From Alistipes sp. CHKCI003 (GTDB lineage: Bacteria; Bacteroidota; Bacteroidia; Bacteroidales; Rikenellaceae), in NCBI RefSeq assembly GCF_900021155.1, contig NZ_FCNT01000004.1, positions 1-34,828 of the forward strand: 34,828 bases of DNA, given 5' to 3'. Below are positions 24,485 to 33,791 of the stretch, one piece after another (position 1 is the first letter of the stretch; every line of letters starts with the position of its first letter). The translations under genes were made by a program, and so were the position numbers. A model generated the notes under the pieces. It was not told the origin of the DNA and ran no database searches. It saw nothing but the letters and a program-made list of their open reading frames with translations.

Positions 24485-26389
24485 ATGGAATACACACTCA
24501 TCATCATTCTGCTGCCTCTGGCGATGTTCCTCCTGCTCGGACTCGCCGGCGGACGGCTCGCACCCCGCACGGCCGGCCTGCTCGGCACGGCGGCGATGGC
24601 CGCGGCCACGGCGGCGGCCTATACGGCGGCTTGGGAGTACTTCACACAGCCCCGCACGGGCGGCGTGTTCCCTGCGGTCGTACCGTTCGACACGGTCTGG
24701 CTGCGCTTCACGCAGACGTTGCACATTGATCTGGGCATCCTGCTCGACCCGATCTCGGTGATGATGCTCGTCGTAATCACCACCGTGTCGCTCATGGTCC
24801 ACATTTACAGCTTCGGATACATGAAGGGCGAACGGGGCTTCCAGCGCTACTACGCCTTCCTCGCGCTCTTCTCGGCGTCGATGCTGGGGCTCGTGGTGGC
24901 GCCGAACATCTTTCAGATGTACATCTTCTGGGAGCTGGTGGGCGTCTCGTCCTACCTCCTGATCGGGTTCTACTACACGAAGCCCGCAGCGGTCGCCGCC
25001 TCGAAAAAGGCCTTCATCGTTACCCGTTTCGCCGACTTGGGCTTCCTGTTGGGCATCCTCACGCTGTCGTACTGGACCGGCAGCTTCGGATTCGACGTGC
25101 TGTGCGATCCGCAGGCTCCGGCCGTCGCTTCGGCCGCGGGCCGCACCTTTCTCGGCGGTTCGGTGCTCGCATGGGGTCTTGCGCTCTGCTTCGTGGGCGG
25201 CGCCGGCAAGTCGGCGATGTTCCCGCTCCACATCTGGCTGCCCGACGCCATGGAGGGTCCCACGCCCGTCTCGGCGCTCATCCACGCCGCGACGATGGTC
25301 GTGGCGGGCGTCTTTCTGGTGGCGCGCCTCTTCCCGCTCTATGCGGCCTATGCGCCCGGGGTGCTCACGGGCATCGCCTGCGTCGGAGCCTTCACGGCGC
25401 TCTATGCCGCGGCGGTGGCCACGGTGCAGACCGACATCAAGCGCGTGCTGGCCTTCAGTACGATCTCGCAGATCGGTTTCATGATGGCGGGCCTCGGCGT
25501 GAGCGGCATGGGCGGCCACGCCGGGACGGGCTATGTCGGCGCGATGTTCCACCTCTTCACCCACGCCATGTTCAAGGCGCTGCTGTTCCTCTGCGCGGGC
25601 GCCATCATCCATACGGTCCACAGCAACGAGATGGGGGCGATGGGGGGCCTGTGGCGCCGTCTGCCTCTGACGCATGCCGCGTTCCTCGTGGCCTGCCTCG
25701 CCATAGCGGGCATCCCGTTCTTCTCGGGCTTCTTCAGCAAGGACGAGATACTGGCCGCCTGCTTCGCTTATTCGCCCGCGATGGGGTGGTTCATGTCGGG
25801 CGTGGCGGCGCTCACGGCCTTCTACATGTTCCGCCTCTACTACAACATCTTCTGGGGCCGTCCGGCTGCGAACCTCGCCGAAATGCACGAGGCGCCGGCC
25901 GCGATGACCGTGCCTCTGGTCATTCTCGCCTCGATTACGTGCGTGGCCGGATTCATTCCGTTCGGAGAGTTCGTGTCGAGCGACGGACTTCCGTACCGGA
26001 TCGTGCTCGACGGGGGCGTCGCGGCGACGAGCGTCGTGTTGGCGCTCGCGGGCATCGGTCTGGCGACGTGGTTCTACGCCGACGGGCGGCAGCGGATCCC
26101 CGACGGGCTGGCGGCGGCCCTGCCGCGTCTGCACCGCGCCGCGGCCAACCGCTTCTACATCGACAATGCGTGGCTGTTCGTAACGCGACGGATCATCTTC
26201 GACCGCGTGTCGGCGCCGCTCGCGTGGTTCGACCGTCATGCGATCGACGGAGCGCTCGACGCGCTGGCGCGCGGCGCGCAGGGTCTCTCGTTCGTCATCC
26301 GCAAGTTCCAGTCGGGCAACGTGCAGGAGTATGCGCTGGTTTTCCTGCTGGGCGTGCTGGTCATCACGGCGCTCGCGGTATTCATCTGA
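24485..26389 (+). CDS. nuoL: NADH-quinone oxidoreductase subunit L
   Basis: A 634-residue antiporter-like proton pump subunit with about 16 helices. Signatures: FWELVGVSSYLLIGFYY (channel Glu), GKSAMFPLHIWLPDAMEGPT, and PVSALIHAATMVVAG, with the K/H residues of the half-channels, then the HL/amphipathic C-terminal part and final anchor helix (YALVFLLGVLVITALAVFI). Length and order match NuoL. The gap to nuoM is 19 bp. Confidence 0.95.
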   Translation: MEYTLIIILLPLAMFLLLGLAGGRLAPRTAGLLGTAAMAAATAAAYTAAWEYFTQPRTGGVFPAVVPFDTVWLRFTQTLHIDLGILLDPISVMMLVVITTVSLMVHIYSFGYMKGERGFQRYYAFLALFSASMLGLVVAPNIFQMYIFWELVGVSSYLLIGFYYTKPAAVAASKKAFIVTRFADLGFLLGILTLSYWTGSFGFDVLCDPQAPAVASAAGRTFLGGSVLAWGLALCFVGGAGKSAMFPLHIWLPDAMEGPTPVSALIHAATMVVAGVFLVARLFPLYAAYAPGVLTGIACVGAFTALYAAAVATVQTDIKRVLAFSTISQIGFMMAGLGVSGMGGHAGTGYVGAMFHLFTHAMFKALLFLCAGAIIHTVHSNEMGAMGGLWRRLPLTHAAFLVACLAIAGIPFFSGFFSKDEILAACFAYSPAMGWFMSGVAALTAFYMFRLYYNIFWGRPAANLAEMHEAPAAMTVPLVILASITCVAGFIPFGEFVSSDGLPYRIVLDGGVAATSVVLALAGIGLATWFYADGRQRIPDGLAAALPRLHRAAANRFYIDNAWLFVTRRIIFDRVSAPLAWFDRHAIDGALDALARGAQGLSFVIRKFQSGNVQEYALVFLLGVLVITALAVFI

Positions 26390-26408
26390 TTCAAATAAAG
26401 ACACGGAT

Positions 26409-27899
26409 ATGAATTTCCTATCGCTTTTCGTTTTCATTCCCCTTGCGATGATCGTGCTGCTGGGATGCTGCCGCAGCCGGACGCAGCTCCGTGCGGTGAT
26501 GGTCGCCGGTTCGGGCGCGCTCGTCGCACTGGCCGCGACGCTCACGGTGCTCTTCCTCGACGCGCGTGCCGCAGGCGACACGGCCCCGATGCTTTTCCGC
26601 GCCGATACGGTGTGGTACGAGGCGCTCAACATCCACTACTCGGTGGGGGTGGACGGCATCTCGGTGGCCATGCTGCTCCTGTCGTCGATCATCGTCTTCA
26701 CGGGAACGTTCGCCTCGTGGCGCATGGAGACCCTCGCCAAAGAGTATTTCATGTGGTTCTGCCTGCTGAGCGTCGGGGTGTTCGGTTTCTTCATTTCGCT
26801 CGACCTCTTCACGATGTTCATGTTCTACGAGATCGCGCTGATCCCGATGTATCTGCTGATCGGCGTGTGGGGCAGCGGCCGCAAGGAGTATTCGGCCATG
26901 AAACTCACGCTGATGCTCATGGGCGGCTCGGCGCTGCTGCTGCTCGGCATTCTGGGCATCTACTTCGGTGCGGGCGGCGAGACGATGAACCTGCTCGACA
27001 TCGCGCGGCTGCATATTCCCGTGGAGTGGCAGCGCGTCTTCTTCCCGCTCACGTTCGTGGGCTTCGGCGTGCTGGGGGCGCTCTTCCCGTTCCACACGTG
27101 GTCGCCCGACGGCCACGCCTCGGCCCCCACGGCGGTCTCGATGCTCCATGCGGGCGTGCTGATGAAGCTGGGCGGCTACGGCTGCTTCCGCGTGGCCGTG
27201 TTCCTGATGCCCGAAGCGGCCGCCGAGCAGGCGTGGTTCTTCCTGATCCTCACGGCCACGGGCGTGGTCTACGGTGCGTTGAGCGCTGTGGTGCAGAAGG
27301 ACCTCAAGTACATCAACGCCTACTCCTCGGTGAGCCATTGCAGCCTCGTGCTCTTCGCCATCCTGATGCTCAATACGACGGCCATGACCGGCGCCGTGCT
27401 CCAGATGCTTTCGCACGGTCTGATGACGGCCCTCTTCTTCGCGCTGATCGGCATGATCTACGGCCGCACGCACACGCGCTCGATCGACCAGATGGGCGGC
27501 CTCATGCGGATCATGCCCTTTCTGGCCGTCGCGTACGTCATCGCGGGTCTTGCGAACCTCGGTCTGCCGGGGCTGAGCGGCTTCGTGGCCGAGATGACGG
27601 TATTCGTCGGTTCGTTCGCCCGCGCCGATCTGTTCCACCGCATCGTAACCGTCGCGGCCTGCACCTCGATCGTCATCACGGCGGTCTACATCCTGCGCGT
27701 GGTCGGGCGTCTGCTCTACGGCAAGGTGCTCGATCCGGCGCATCAGAAACTCACGGACGCCACGTGGGACGAGCGCCTCGCCGTCGTGGTGCTCATCGCG
27801 GCCATCGCCGGACTGGGCCTCGCGCCGCTCTGGGTGAGCGACATGGTCCGCGAGGGGATTCTTCCGATCGTTCAACATTTAACCGCTAACCTCCTATGA
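26409..27899 (+). CDS. nuoM: NADH-quinone oxidoreductase subunit M
   Basis: A 496-residue antiporter-like subunit. The start is the ATG giving [20 protein letters not shown]; the open frame extends upstream only inside nuoL. Signatures: [19 protein letters not shown] (channel Glu), [20 protein letters not shown] and [18 protein letters not shown]. It overlaps nuoN by four bases (ATGA). Confidence 0.95.
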   Translation: MNFLSLFVFIPLAMIVLLGCCRSRTQLRAVMVAGSGALVALAATLTVLFLDARAAGDTAPMLFRADTVWYEALNIHYSVGVDGISVAMLLLSSIIVFTGTFASWRMETLAKEYFMWFCLLSVGVFGFFISLDLFTMFMFYEIALIPMYLLIGVWGSGRKEYSAMKLTLMLMGGSALLLLGILGIYFGAGGETMNLLDIARLHIPVEWQRVFFPLTFVGFGVLGALFPFHTWSPDGHASAPTAVSMLHAGVLMKLGGYGCFRVAVFLMPEAAAEQAWFFLILTATGVVYGALSAVVQKDLKYINAYSSVSHCSLVLFAILMLNTTAMTGAVLQMLSHGLMTALFFALIGMIYGRTHTRSIDQMGGLMRIMPFLAVAYVIAGLANLGLPGLSGFVAEMTVFVGSFARADLFHRIVTVAACTSIVITAVYILRVVGRLLYGKVLDPAHQKLTDATWDERLAVVVLIAAIAGLGLAPLWVSDMVREGILPIVQHLTANLL

Positions 27900-29326
27900 T
27901 TATCGACTATTCGCAGATGCTCCACCTGCGCGACGAACTGTCGCTCACGGTCGTGCTGCTGCTCGTGCTGCTCTTCGACCTCTTCGCTCCGGCCCGCGCC
28001 CGCCGCTGGTTCCAGACCGTGGCCTGCGGACTTGTGTGCGTGCACGCGATCGGCGGGCTGTTTCCGATGGAGGGCTTCACGCTTTTCGGCGGGATGTACG
28101 TCTACACGCCCGTGATGACGGTCGTGAAGAGCATCCTCGCCATCGGCACGCTGCTGGTCATGATGCAGGCCGGCGAGTGGCTCCGCCGCGAAGACACCCG
28201 CATCAAGCAGGGCGAGTTCTATTTCCTCACTCTTTCGACGCTGCTGGGCATGTACTTCATGATTTCGGCCGGCAACTTCCTCATGTTCTTCATCGGGCTC
28301 GAAACGGCTTCGGTGCCGATGGCTGCGCTCGTGGCGTTCGACAAATACCGCCACCGCTCCTACGAGGCCGGCGCGAAGTACATCGTCTCGGCCCTCTTCG
28401 CCTCGGGACTGATGCTCTACGGCATCTCGCTCGTATACGGTACCGCCGGGACGCTCTATTTCGACGACATACCGGCGCTTCTGTCCGGTACGCCGCTTCA
28501 GATCATGGCCTTCGTCTTCTTCTTCTCGGGGCTGGCGTTCAAGATGTCGCTCGTGCCGTTCCACCTCTGGACGGCCGACGTCTACGAGGGTGCGCCGACC
28601 GGCGTGGCGGCCTATCTCTCGGTCGTGTCGAAAGGAGCCGCGGCGTTCGTGCTCTTCACGATTCTCACCAAAGTCTTCGCGCCCATCGCCGCACAGTGGC
28701 AGTGGATCCTATACGGCGTAACGATCGCCACGATCACCGTGGCCAACCTCTTCGCCATCCGCCAGCGCAACATCAAGCGTTTCTTCGCCTTCTCCTCCGT
28801 TTCGCAGGCCGGCTATCTGCTGCTGGGCGTCGTCGGAGGTACGGCGGCGGGCATGACGGCGCTCGTCTACTATCTGGCGGTCTACGTGGCCGCCAATCTC
28901 GCGGCGTTCGGCGTGATCGCCGCCATCGAGCAGCGCACGGGCAAGGTTTCGATCGACGACTATGCGGGACTTTACCGCACCAATCCCCGTCTGGCCCTCA
29001 CGATGATGCTGGCGCTCTTCTCGCTCGCGGGCATCCCGCCCTTCGCGGGTTTCTTCAGCAAGTTCTTCATCTTCATGGCCGCCGCCGGGTCGGGCTACTA
29101 TGTACTGGTGCTCATCGCCCTGCTCAATACGGTCGTGTCGCTCTACTACTATCTGCTGGTGGTCAAGGCGATGTTCATCACGCCGAACGACAGCCCCATC
29201 ACGGCGTTCCGTTCGGACGGCTGCACGCGGCTGAGCCTCGCGGTCTGCGTGGCCGGCATCCTGCTGCTCGGAGTGGTCAGCTCGGTGCAGGGCGGCATAG
29301 CCCTCGTGAGCTACGGCATGAACTGA
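27896..29326 (+). CDS. nuoN: NADH-quinone oxidoreductase subunit N
   Basis: A 476-residue antiporter-like subunit, last gene of the operon. Signatures: [19 protein letters not shown] (channel Glu), [34 protein letters not shown] and [16 protein letters not shown] strong hairpin terminator follows 70 bp after the stop. No nuoE, F or G genes are found upstream or downstream in the window. Confidence 0.95.
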   Translation: MIIDYSQMLHLRDELSLTVVLLLVLLFDLFAPARARRWFQTVACGLVCVHAIGGLFPMEGFTLFGGMYVYTPVMTVVKSILAIGTLLVMMQAGEWLRREDTRIKQGEFYFLTLSTLLGMYFMISAGNFLMFFIGLETASVPMAALVAFDKYRHRSYEAGAKYIVSALFASGLMLYGISLVYGTAGTLYFDDIPALLSGTPLQIMAFVFFFSGLAFKMSLVPFHLWTADVYEGAPTGVAAYLSVVSKGAAAFVLFTILTKVFAPIAAQWQWILYGVTIATITVANLFAIRQRNIKRFFAFSSVSQAGYLLLGVVGGTAAGMTALVYYLAVYVAANLAAFGVIAAIEQRTGKVSIDDYAGLYRTNPRLALTMMLALFSLAGIPPFAGFFSKFFIFMAAAGSGYYVLVLIALLNTVVSLYYYLLVVKAMFITPNDSPITAFRSDGCTRLSLAVCVAGILLLGVVSSVQGGIALVSYGMN

Positions 29327-29396
29327 TCCACGGGCCGCGGCGCATCGCCGGCACAGGGGAAAGCGGGCTGTCCAACAAGTCCGATTTCAACGATTT

Positions 29397-29428
29397 CGCC
29401 CCTGCCGGAATTCATTCCGGCAGGGGCG
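29397..29428 (+). terminator. nuo operon terminator hairpin
   Basis: A perfect 14-bp stem (29397-29410 with 29415-29428), TTCA loop, followed by a moderately T-rich stretch (atttccgatttt). Its inner 11 bp are identical to those of the hairpin at 34767-34798. Confidence 0.75.
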
Positions 29429-29978
29429 ATTTCCGATTTTCGGAACTCGTTAAACAGCCCCTTCTTGCGTGAGTAACCGTTAAATCGCATTCTGTCGATG
29501 GTTTCAGAGGTTTCTGCCTGTCTTCTCAGATCGGGGGGGGCGAAAAACCGGTCGATATGGATTTACGGAGAATAGGAGATAGGGTCGTATGATGAAAGGC
29601 CCGGTTTGTCCTCCGATAGAGTACCGTTACACGAGCGGTGATTCGCCGAGTGTTTTTACAAGCGGGAGGCATTGGGCGAAAGCCGGTTCCGTACATGGGC
29701 CAGCGAATTCATCTTGCGGTCTGTTGATTCGTGATGGGGACTGGAAGCGAAAAGGTTGCGCGAATTCGCGTGCTTCCGACAGCAACTCTGTCGCGCAGTA
29801 GGATCGAAACCCGATTGTGCCCCGTTCCAAGAATTTATCGTATCTTGCGTCGAGATATTCGAAATGCGGTATTTTCGCACAGTCGGCTGAAAATGAACCG
29901 TGCTTTCCCGGTACATCGTCATAATCCGACATCGTTTTCCGGACCGGATGTTTTTCGGATGTTTCCGGACGTTCCGTG
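29429..29978. other. gene-free stretch between nuoN terminator and the permease
   Basis: About 550 bases with a G8 run (29533-29540) and no convincing gene. Open frames on either strand here have no recognisable domain, promoter or signal peptide. The permease stop is at 29979. Confidence 0.5.
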
Positions 29979-31313
29979 TCATAACGATCCGTATACGAAG
30001 CCGGAGAGTGTCGCCAGTGCGATGACCAGTGCGACGTACACGGCGGTTTTCTTCGTACCCATCACGTTCCGTATGACCAGTATGCTGGGAAGCGACAGCG
30101 ACGGACCTGCCAGCAGAAGTGCGAGGGCGGGGCCTTTGCCCATTCCGGATGCGAGGAGGCCCTGAACGATCGGCACCTCGGTGAGGGTGGCGAAATACAT
30201 GAATGCTCCCGTGAAACTGGCGAAGAAATTCGCCCGCAGCGAATTGCCGCCGACCGCCCGTTCGATCCATCCGTCGGGAATGACGCCGGCAAGGACGGTA
30301 TCGCCGTGTCCCGAGCCCAGCAGAAACCCGGCGGTCGCCACGCCGACGGCAAGTAACGGCAGGATCAGTTTGGCGAACTCCCACGAAGCGAGAATCCACT
30401 CCCTGTTTTCGTCCCGCTTGTCGAAAAGCAGGAGCAGAGACAAGGCTGTTATTGCTACGATCACCGGTACGAGCGGAGCCAGCTGAGCCTCCGGGACGAA
30501 GGTACGGGCGAGGAAGGCGGATCCCAGAGTTGCCGCTGCGGCGAGAACGACCCGCAGTGTCCGCAATTTCAGAATCCGGATCAGGGCCCGGCACAGGACG
30601 AGAGCGAAAATGCCGGTGATGAGCCATTTGATGTTGAAGATCAGGGCCCATAAACCGTCGTCCGAAACGGCCGGAGCGGCCCAATTCGCAAATACGAGGA
30701 TCAGCACCAGCGTGAAAAGAAGAGACGATGTCTGGCGCAACGGCCGTTCTTCGGGCGGAGGTGCGATCTGCATCTGTTGTTCCTTTTTCGCTTGCTCCTC
30801 TTTTCGGAATATCAGGGACATCGCAAGACCGATGAGCACCGAAAACACGACCGCTCCGACGATTCGTGCCGCGCCCATTTCGATACCCAGAATCCGCGCC
30901 GTCAGAATGAGGGATAAGATGCTGATCGACGGGCCCGAATAGAGGAAGGCCACGGCCGGCCCCAGTCCGGCCCCGCGTTTGTAGATGCTCGTGAACAACG
31001 GCAGAATGGTGCACGAGCAGACGGCCAGAACGCCTCCGGATATGGATGCCACGGTATAGGATAACCATCGTTTCGCGTTCGCTCCGAAATATTTAAGCAC
31101 CGAGGTCCGGCTGACGAAGACGGCGATCGCACCTGCGATGAAGAACGCCGGAAGCAGACACATCACGACGTGTTCTCTTGCATACCATTTGGACAGATCG
31201 AGCGCCGCGTCGAGTGCCGTCGTAAAGCGTGCGCTGTCGAGCGGCATGAAAAAGAACGCCGTGAAAACCGCGATGATCCATAGAAGGATTCTCAATTCTT
31301 TTTTGCTATCCAT
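29979..31313 (-). CDS. DUF318/ArsP-type permease (predicted metal or arsenical efflux)
   Basis: A 444-residue inner-membrane protein with about ten helices in two halves separated by a charged linker (RKEEQAKKEQQMQIAPPPEE). The family hallmark is the cysteine motif AVCSCTILPLFTSIYKRGAG followed by GPAVAFLYSGPSISILSLIL, with the matching second half GLLASGMGKGPALALLLAGPS. Relatives are organoarsenical (ArsP) or Cu/Zn efflux permeases; the exact substrate is not decidable here. It is last in the ArsR-led operon, 12 bp after the small redox protein. Confidence 0.85.
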   Translation of the reverse strand: MDSKKELRILLWIIAVFTAFFFMPLDSARFTTALDAALDLSKWYAREHVVMCLLPAFFIAGAIAVFVSRTSVLKYFGANAKRWLSYTVASISGGVLAVCSCTILPLFTSIYKRGAGLGPAVAFLYSGPSISILSLILTARILGIEMGAARIVGAVVFSVLIGLAMSLIFRKEEQAKKEQQMQIAPPPEERPLRQTSSLLFTLVLILVFANWAAPAVSDDGLWALIFNIKWLITGIFALVLCRALIRILKLRTLRVVLAAAATLGSAFLARTFVPEAQLAPLVPVIVAITALSLLLLFDKRDENREWILASWEFAKLILPLLAVGVATAGFLLGSGHGDTVLAGVIPDGWIERAVGGNSLRANFFASFTGAFMYFATLTEVPIVQGLLASGMGKGPALALLLAGPSLSLPSILVIRNVMGTKKTAVYVALVIALATLSGFVYGSL

Positions 31314-31325
31314 GGCCTTCCGGGA

Positions 31326-31559
31326 TTAAATGCCGAGCAACTTTCGGATCTCGCTTTCCGTCGGAACGTGTCCTTTGATCTTCACCGTACCGTCTACGAC
31401 GACGGCGGGTGTCGTCAGAATGCCGTATTCGAGTAATTCCGTGATCTCTTCCGTTCGAACGAGCGTCGCATCGAGGCGATTCTCTGCGATCGCTTTTTCG
31501 ATCGCCGCGTAGGTCTTCCGGCATTTGGCGCAGCCGGCTCCTAAAACTTTGATTTCCAT
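31326..31559 (-). CDS. small CxxC thioredoxin-like redox protein
   Basis: A 77-residue protein of the small redox-active disulfide family. It opens MEIKVLGAGCAKCRKTY with active-site Cys10 and Cys13, and has the conserved LTTPAVVVDGTVKIKG block with the cis-proline. It is cytosolic, without a signal peptide. Such proteins commonly sit beside DUF318 permeases. It might supply reducing power to the ArsF/ArsG-like pair (inference). Confidence 0.88.
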   Translation of the reverse strand: MEIKVLGAGCAKCRKTYAAIEKAIAENRLDATLVRTEEITELLEYGILTTPAVVVDGTVKIKGHVPTESEIRKLLGI

Positions 31560-31596
31560 AATCTGAATTTATTGTTCGTATTCGTGTCGTGCGGGG

Positions 31597-32313
31597 TTAA
31601 GAATAGTGTATGATGCAGTAATAGATTCCGATTGCCGTGAACAGTGCGCCGACCGTACGGTTCAGCGCTTTTCGGATGGTTTGCAATTTTTCGTGAAAAC
31701 CGCCGATACACTGCACGCTGAACGCCAGAATCCAAGCAGTCGCTACTACGGGGAGTGCCGTGGCCGCGGCGAAAAGAGGCGGGAGCAGATAACCCGCAGT
31801 CGCCGTGGCGGACATCGGAATCAGCACGCCGAAATAGAACACACCGCTGGTAGGACAGAACGCCATGGCGAACAGCACTCCGAGCCATAAGGCACCCCAT
31901 CCGCCGCGGCGGGCGATGGATTCGCCGTTTCCTCGGTATCCGAACGACGGAACGGGCAGCCTGTTTCCGAAAAGCATGAAGAGCCCGATGCACAGCAGAG
32001 CGGGGCCGAGCAGCAGTTGGCCGTATTTGCCGATGAACTTCTGGATGCCGAACAGGCTTGTGCCGGTTTGCAGCAGCAAGATCAATACGATGCCCAACAG
32101 CGTGTAGGCGATCACGCGACCGAGTGCGTAGAGCAGGCCGTTACGGAAGATCCGGCGGCGGTTTCCGATATTTCTCCCGATGAAACCGATCGCCGCGATG
32201 TTGGTCGCCAGCGGACAGGGCGAGACGGCCGTCATCAGTCCCAGCAGAAAAGCCGTAAGTGCCGGAGCCGTGTCGCTGCCGGTCAGAGATTGCAGCCATT
32301 CCATAGAGATCAT
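31597..32313 (-). CDS. ArsG-family / CcdA-like membrane transporter
   Basis: A 238-residue protein with about six membrane helices. The start is the ATG giving MISMEWLQSL, overlapping the ArsF-like stop by four bases (ATGA); longer in-frame extensions run through the neighbouring gene. Conserved cysteines lie in AVSPCPLATNIAAIGFIG (Cys33) and AFCPTSGVFYFG (Cys153), as in the DsbD/CcdA fold. The sequence matches the group annotated as aromatic aminobenzylarsenical efflux permeases (ArsG family), but a thiol-relay function is an equal possibility. Confidence 0.82.
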   Translation of the reverse strand: MISMEWLQSLTGSDTAPALTAFLLGLMTAVSPCPLATNIAAIGFIGRNIGNRRRIFRNGLLYALGRVIAYTLLGIVLILLLQTGTSLFGIQKFIGKYGQLLLGPALLCIGLFMLFGNRLPVPSFGYRGNGESIARRGGWGALWLGVLFAMAFCPTSGVFYFGVLIPMSATATAGYLLPPLFAAATALPVVATAWILAFSVQCIGGFHEKLQTIRKALNRTVGALFTAIGIYYCIIHYS

Positions 32314-32744
32314 TCCAGCATTTCGTTGATTTTTTCGACCAAGCCTTTTCGGAACGTTTCGGGAGCGGTGCGCGCAGTGGCGAAGGCGAAGGCGGTCAGA
32401 TTCTCCGCAGACTCCTCGCCGTCTTTTCGTGCGACCACGAAGAGCGAAGACCACGTCGTTTCGTAGCGGTCGGCGAGCGGTGCATTGACGGGTTCCGAGA
32501 GGTCGATCGTACTGAATACGACGGTACTGTCTCTCAATTCCTCGGCGAAATGCATTTCCATGGCCTCTATTGCGTTCTTTTCGATGGCCACGCAGGTCGC
32601 GCAGCGCTGCGCTCCGTGGAAACAGAGTACTTCCACGCGATCCGGTCGGAGCGATCCGGTGCGGTCTGTGTTTTCATTTGCCGGACGGCCGCCGCAGGCT
32701 GCCGACACCAGACAAACGGTTCCCAATAAAATGTTTTTTTTCAT
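32310..32744 (-). CDS. ArsF-family CxxC lipoprotein
   Basis: A 144-residue lipoprotein (MKKNILLGTVCLVSAAC, lipobox Cys17). The mature domain begins VEVLCFHGAQRCATCVAIEK, with Cys41 and a CATC pair (Cys48, Cys51), followed by FSTIDLSEPVNAPLADRYE and SLFVVARKDGEE, a thioredoxin-like layout. It resembles proteins named nitrophenyl-compound nitroreductase subunit ArsF. No separate ArsE is apparent, so the arsenical role is inferred from family and neighbours. An ArsR-box-like palindrome lies 19 bp upstream. Confidence 0.8.
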   Translation of the reverse strand: MKKNILLGTVCLVSAACGGRPANENTDRTGSLRPDRVEVLCFHGAQRCATCVAIEKNAIEAMEMHFAEELRDSTVVFSTIDLSEPVNAPLADRYETTWSSLFVVARKDGEESAENLTAFAFATARTAPETFRKGLVEKINEMLE

Positions 32745-32762
32745 CGTACGTAATATTAGTAA

Positions 32763-32778
32763 TTCGTCGAAATACGAA
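32763..32778 (-). promoter_or_regulatory. ArsR-box-like operator upstream of the ArsF-like gene
   Basis: TTCG-N8-CGAA, matching the palindrome before arsR in arms and spacing, in the gap between arsR and the ArsF-like gene. No good -33/-7 pair is seen here. Confidence 0.5.
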
Positions 32779-32799
32779 CTAATGATTCAAAAAAAATAG

Positions 32800-33123
32800 T
32801 TATTCGCAACATCCTTTCTTTTCTGCCACTCGGTCGAGGAAGCCGCCGAGCGTTTTCTCGGCCAAAGCCCAGTTGTCGCGGTTGATGCAGTATTTCACCG
32901 ACGGCAGATTGATTTCGCCTTGGATCAGTCCGGCATCTTTCAGCTCCTTGAGATGCTGCGACAGCGTACTTTTGGCGATAGGGAGGATTTCCGACATGTC
33001 GCCGTGGAAACAGCATGTCTGACTGGCGAGCATTTGCAGGATCGCAATGCGTATGGGATGCCCCAATGCCTTCGCAAAACGGGCGATCCGCTCCTGTTCC
33101 TCCGTCAACTGTTGCTTTGCCAT
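32800..33123 (-). CDS. arsR: ArsR/SmtB-family metalloid-responsive repressor
   Basis: A 107-residue winged-helix regulator. The start is set at the ATG giving MAKQQLTEEQERI; the longer frame runs through the promoter and operator. It contains KALGHPIRIAILQML, a vicinal Cys37-Cys38 pair (SQTCCFHGDM), the recognition helix AKSTLSQHLKELKDAGLI, and a second Cys pair at the C-terminus (KKGCCE, Cys105-106). Cysteine pairs in this family bind As(III)/Sb(III) or other thiophilic ligands and release DNA. It heads the five-gene minus-strand operon and probably represses itself through the palindrome over its -7 box. Confidence 0.92.
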   Translation of the reverse strand: MAKQQLTEEQERIARFAKALGHPIRIAILQMLASQTCCFHGDMSEILPIAKSTLSQHLKELKDAGLIQGEINLPSVKYCINRDNWALAEKTLGGFLDRVAEKKGCCE

Positions 33124-33135
33124 ATGCACTTTGTT

Positions 33136-33170
33136 GTTCGCGAATATACGAACATATTTCGATTCGGCAA
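33136..33170 (-). promoter_or_regulatory. arsR promoter with overlapping operator
   Basis: On the minus strand TTG (33168-33170), a 19-base spacer, then TATATTCG (33141-33148), one mismatch from TAnnTTTG. The palindrome GTTCG-N8-CGAAC (33136-33153) is centred exactly on this -7 box, as expected for repression by steric block. Confidence 0.65.
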
Positions 33171-33182
33171 GAGATCGGGCGA

Positions 33183-33545
33183 TTATTTTTCGAGCCGGCA
33201 TAGGAATTTTTCCAGCGAAGGCGTGCCGAATTCGAATCCGAAGCCGGAGGCGTGCAGGCGCGCAGGTTCGGCGCGTTGTCCTTTCGGCAGCACGTCCGCC
33301 GCTTCGCTCCGCAGCATCCGGAACGGGAACGCCGGAACGGGTATCGTGAACCGCGCCTTGTAGTGGGCGGAGATGAGCCGCGCGGCCTTCCGCTGGGTGA
33401 GTTTCTCAGGGGCTACGAGGTTGAACGTGCCTTCGAGGTCCGGGCGGATCAGGAATTTCACGGCGCGGCGGAGGGCTCGGAGGCCGATCCACGTGAAGGG
33501 CCGACGTCCGTTTCCGGGAATCGCTCCGATGTCCAGCCGGGCGGG
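33183..33545 (-). pseudogene. C-terminal remnant of a TIGR01777-type epimerase
   Basis: The frame reads IGAIPGNGRRPFTWIG, LRALRRAVKFLIRPDLEGTF and NLVAPEKLTQRKAARLISAH, then PVPAFPFRMLRSEAADVLPKGQRAEPARL and ends in the DUF1731-like tail (LHASGFGFEFGTPSLEKFL). These are the C-terminal ~115 residues of the YfcH/TIGR01777 NAD-dependent epimerase family, whose full length is near 300. The N-terminal Rossmann half with GxxGxxG is absent upstream, where the sequence becomes unrelated near 33560. It is a truncated gene, unless an alternative GTG start makes a small orphan domain. Confidence 0.75.
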
Positions 33546-33738
33546 GCAGTCTGGCGGGATGGTTCGGCGAGGCGGGTTTTCGGGGGGCCTACGGGCGGAG
33601 CGACGGCTCGTTCCGTTTCGTGCGAGGCGCTTTTTGCGTGCGAAAAGGCTCCGGCATAGCTCTGCCGGATCGTCCGTCCCCCTGCCGGATCGCCTCTAAA
33701 GGGGAGGAACCCCGGAGCAAAACCCCGAAAAGTGGGTA

Positions 33739-33769
33739 TTGATCCGCGGCGGGGATTGTCGTTACTTTG
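33739..33769 (+). promoter_or_regulatory. flavodoxin promoter, Bacteroidetes type
   Basis: TTG (33739-33741), a 20-base spacer, then TTACTTTG (33762-33769), one mismatch from TAnnTTTG. It lies 22 bp before the flavodoxin ATG and predicts a short A-rich leader. Confidence 0.65.
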
Positions 33770-33791
33770 CAATGAACCAAAAAACAAACAT

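Noticed and set aside
24461..26632. 723-aa minus-strand frame across nuoL
   Set aside because: Antisense shadow of nuoL with H/R/E-rich composition and no family features.
29627..29932. 101-aa minus-strand frame after the permease
   Set aside because: No domain, signal peptide or promoter; composition not clearly coding.
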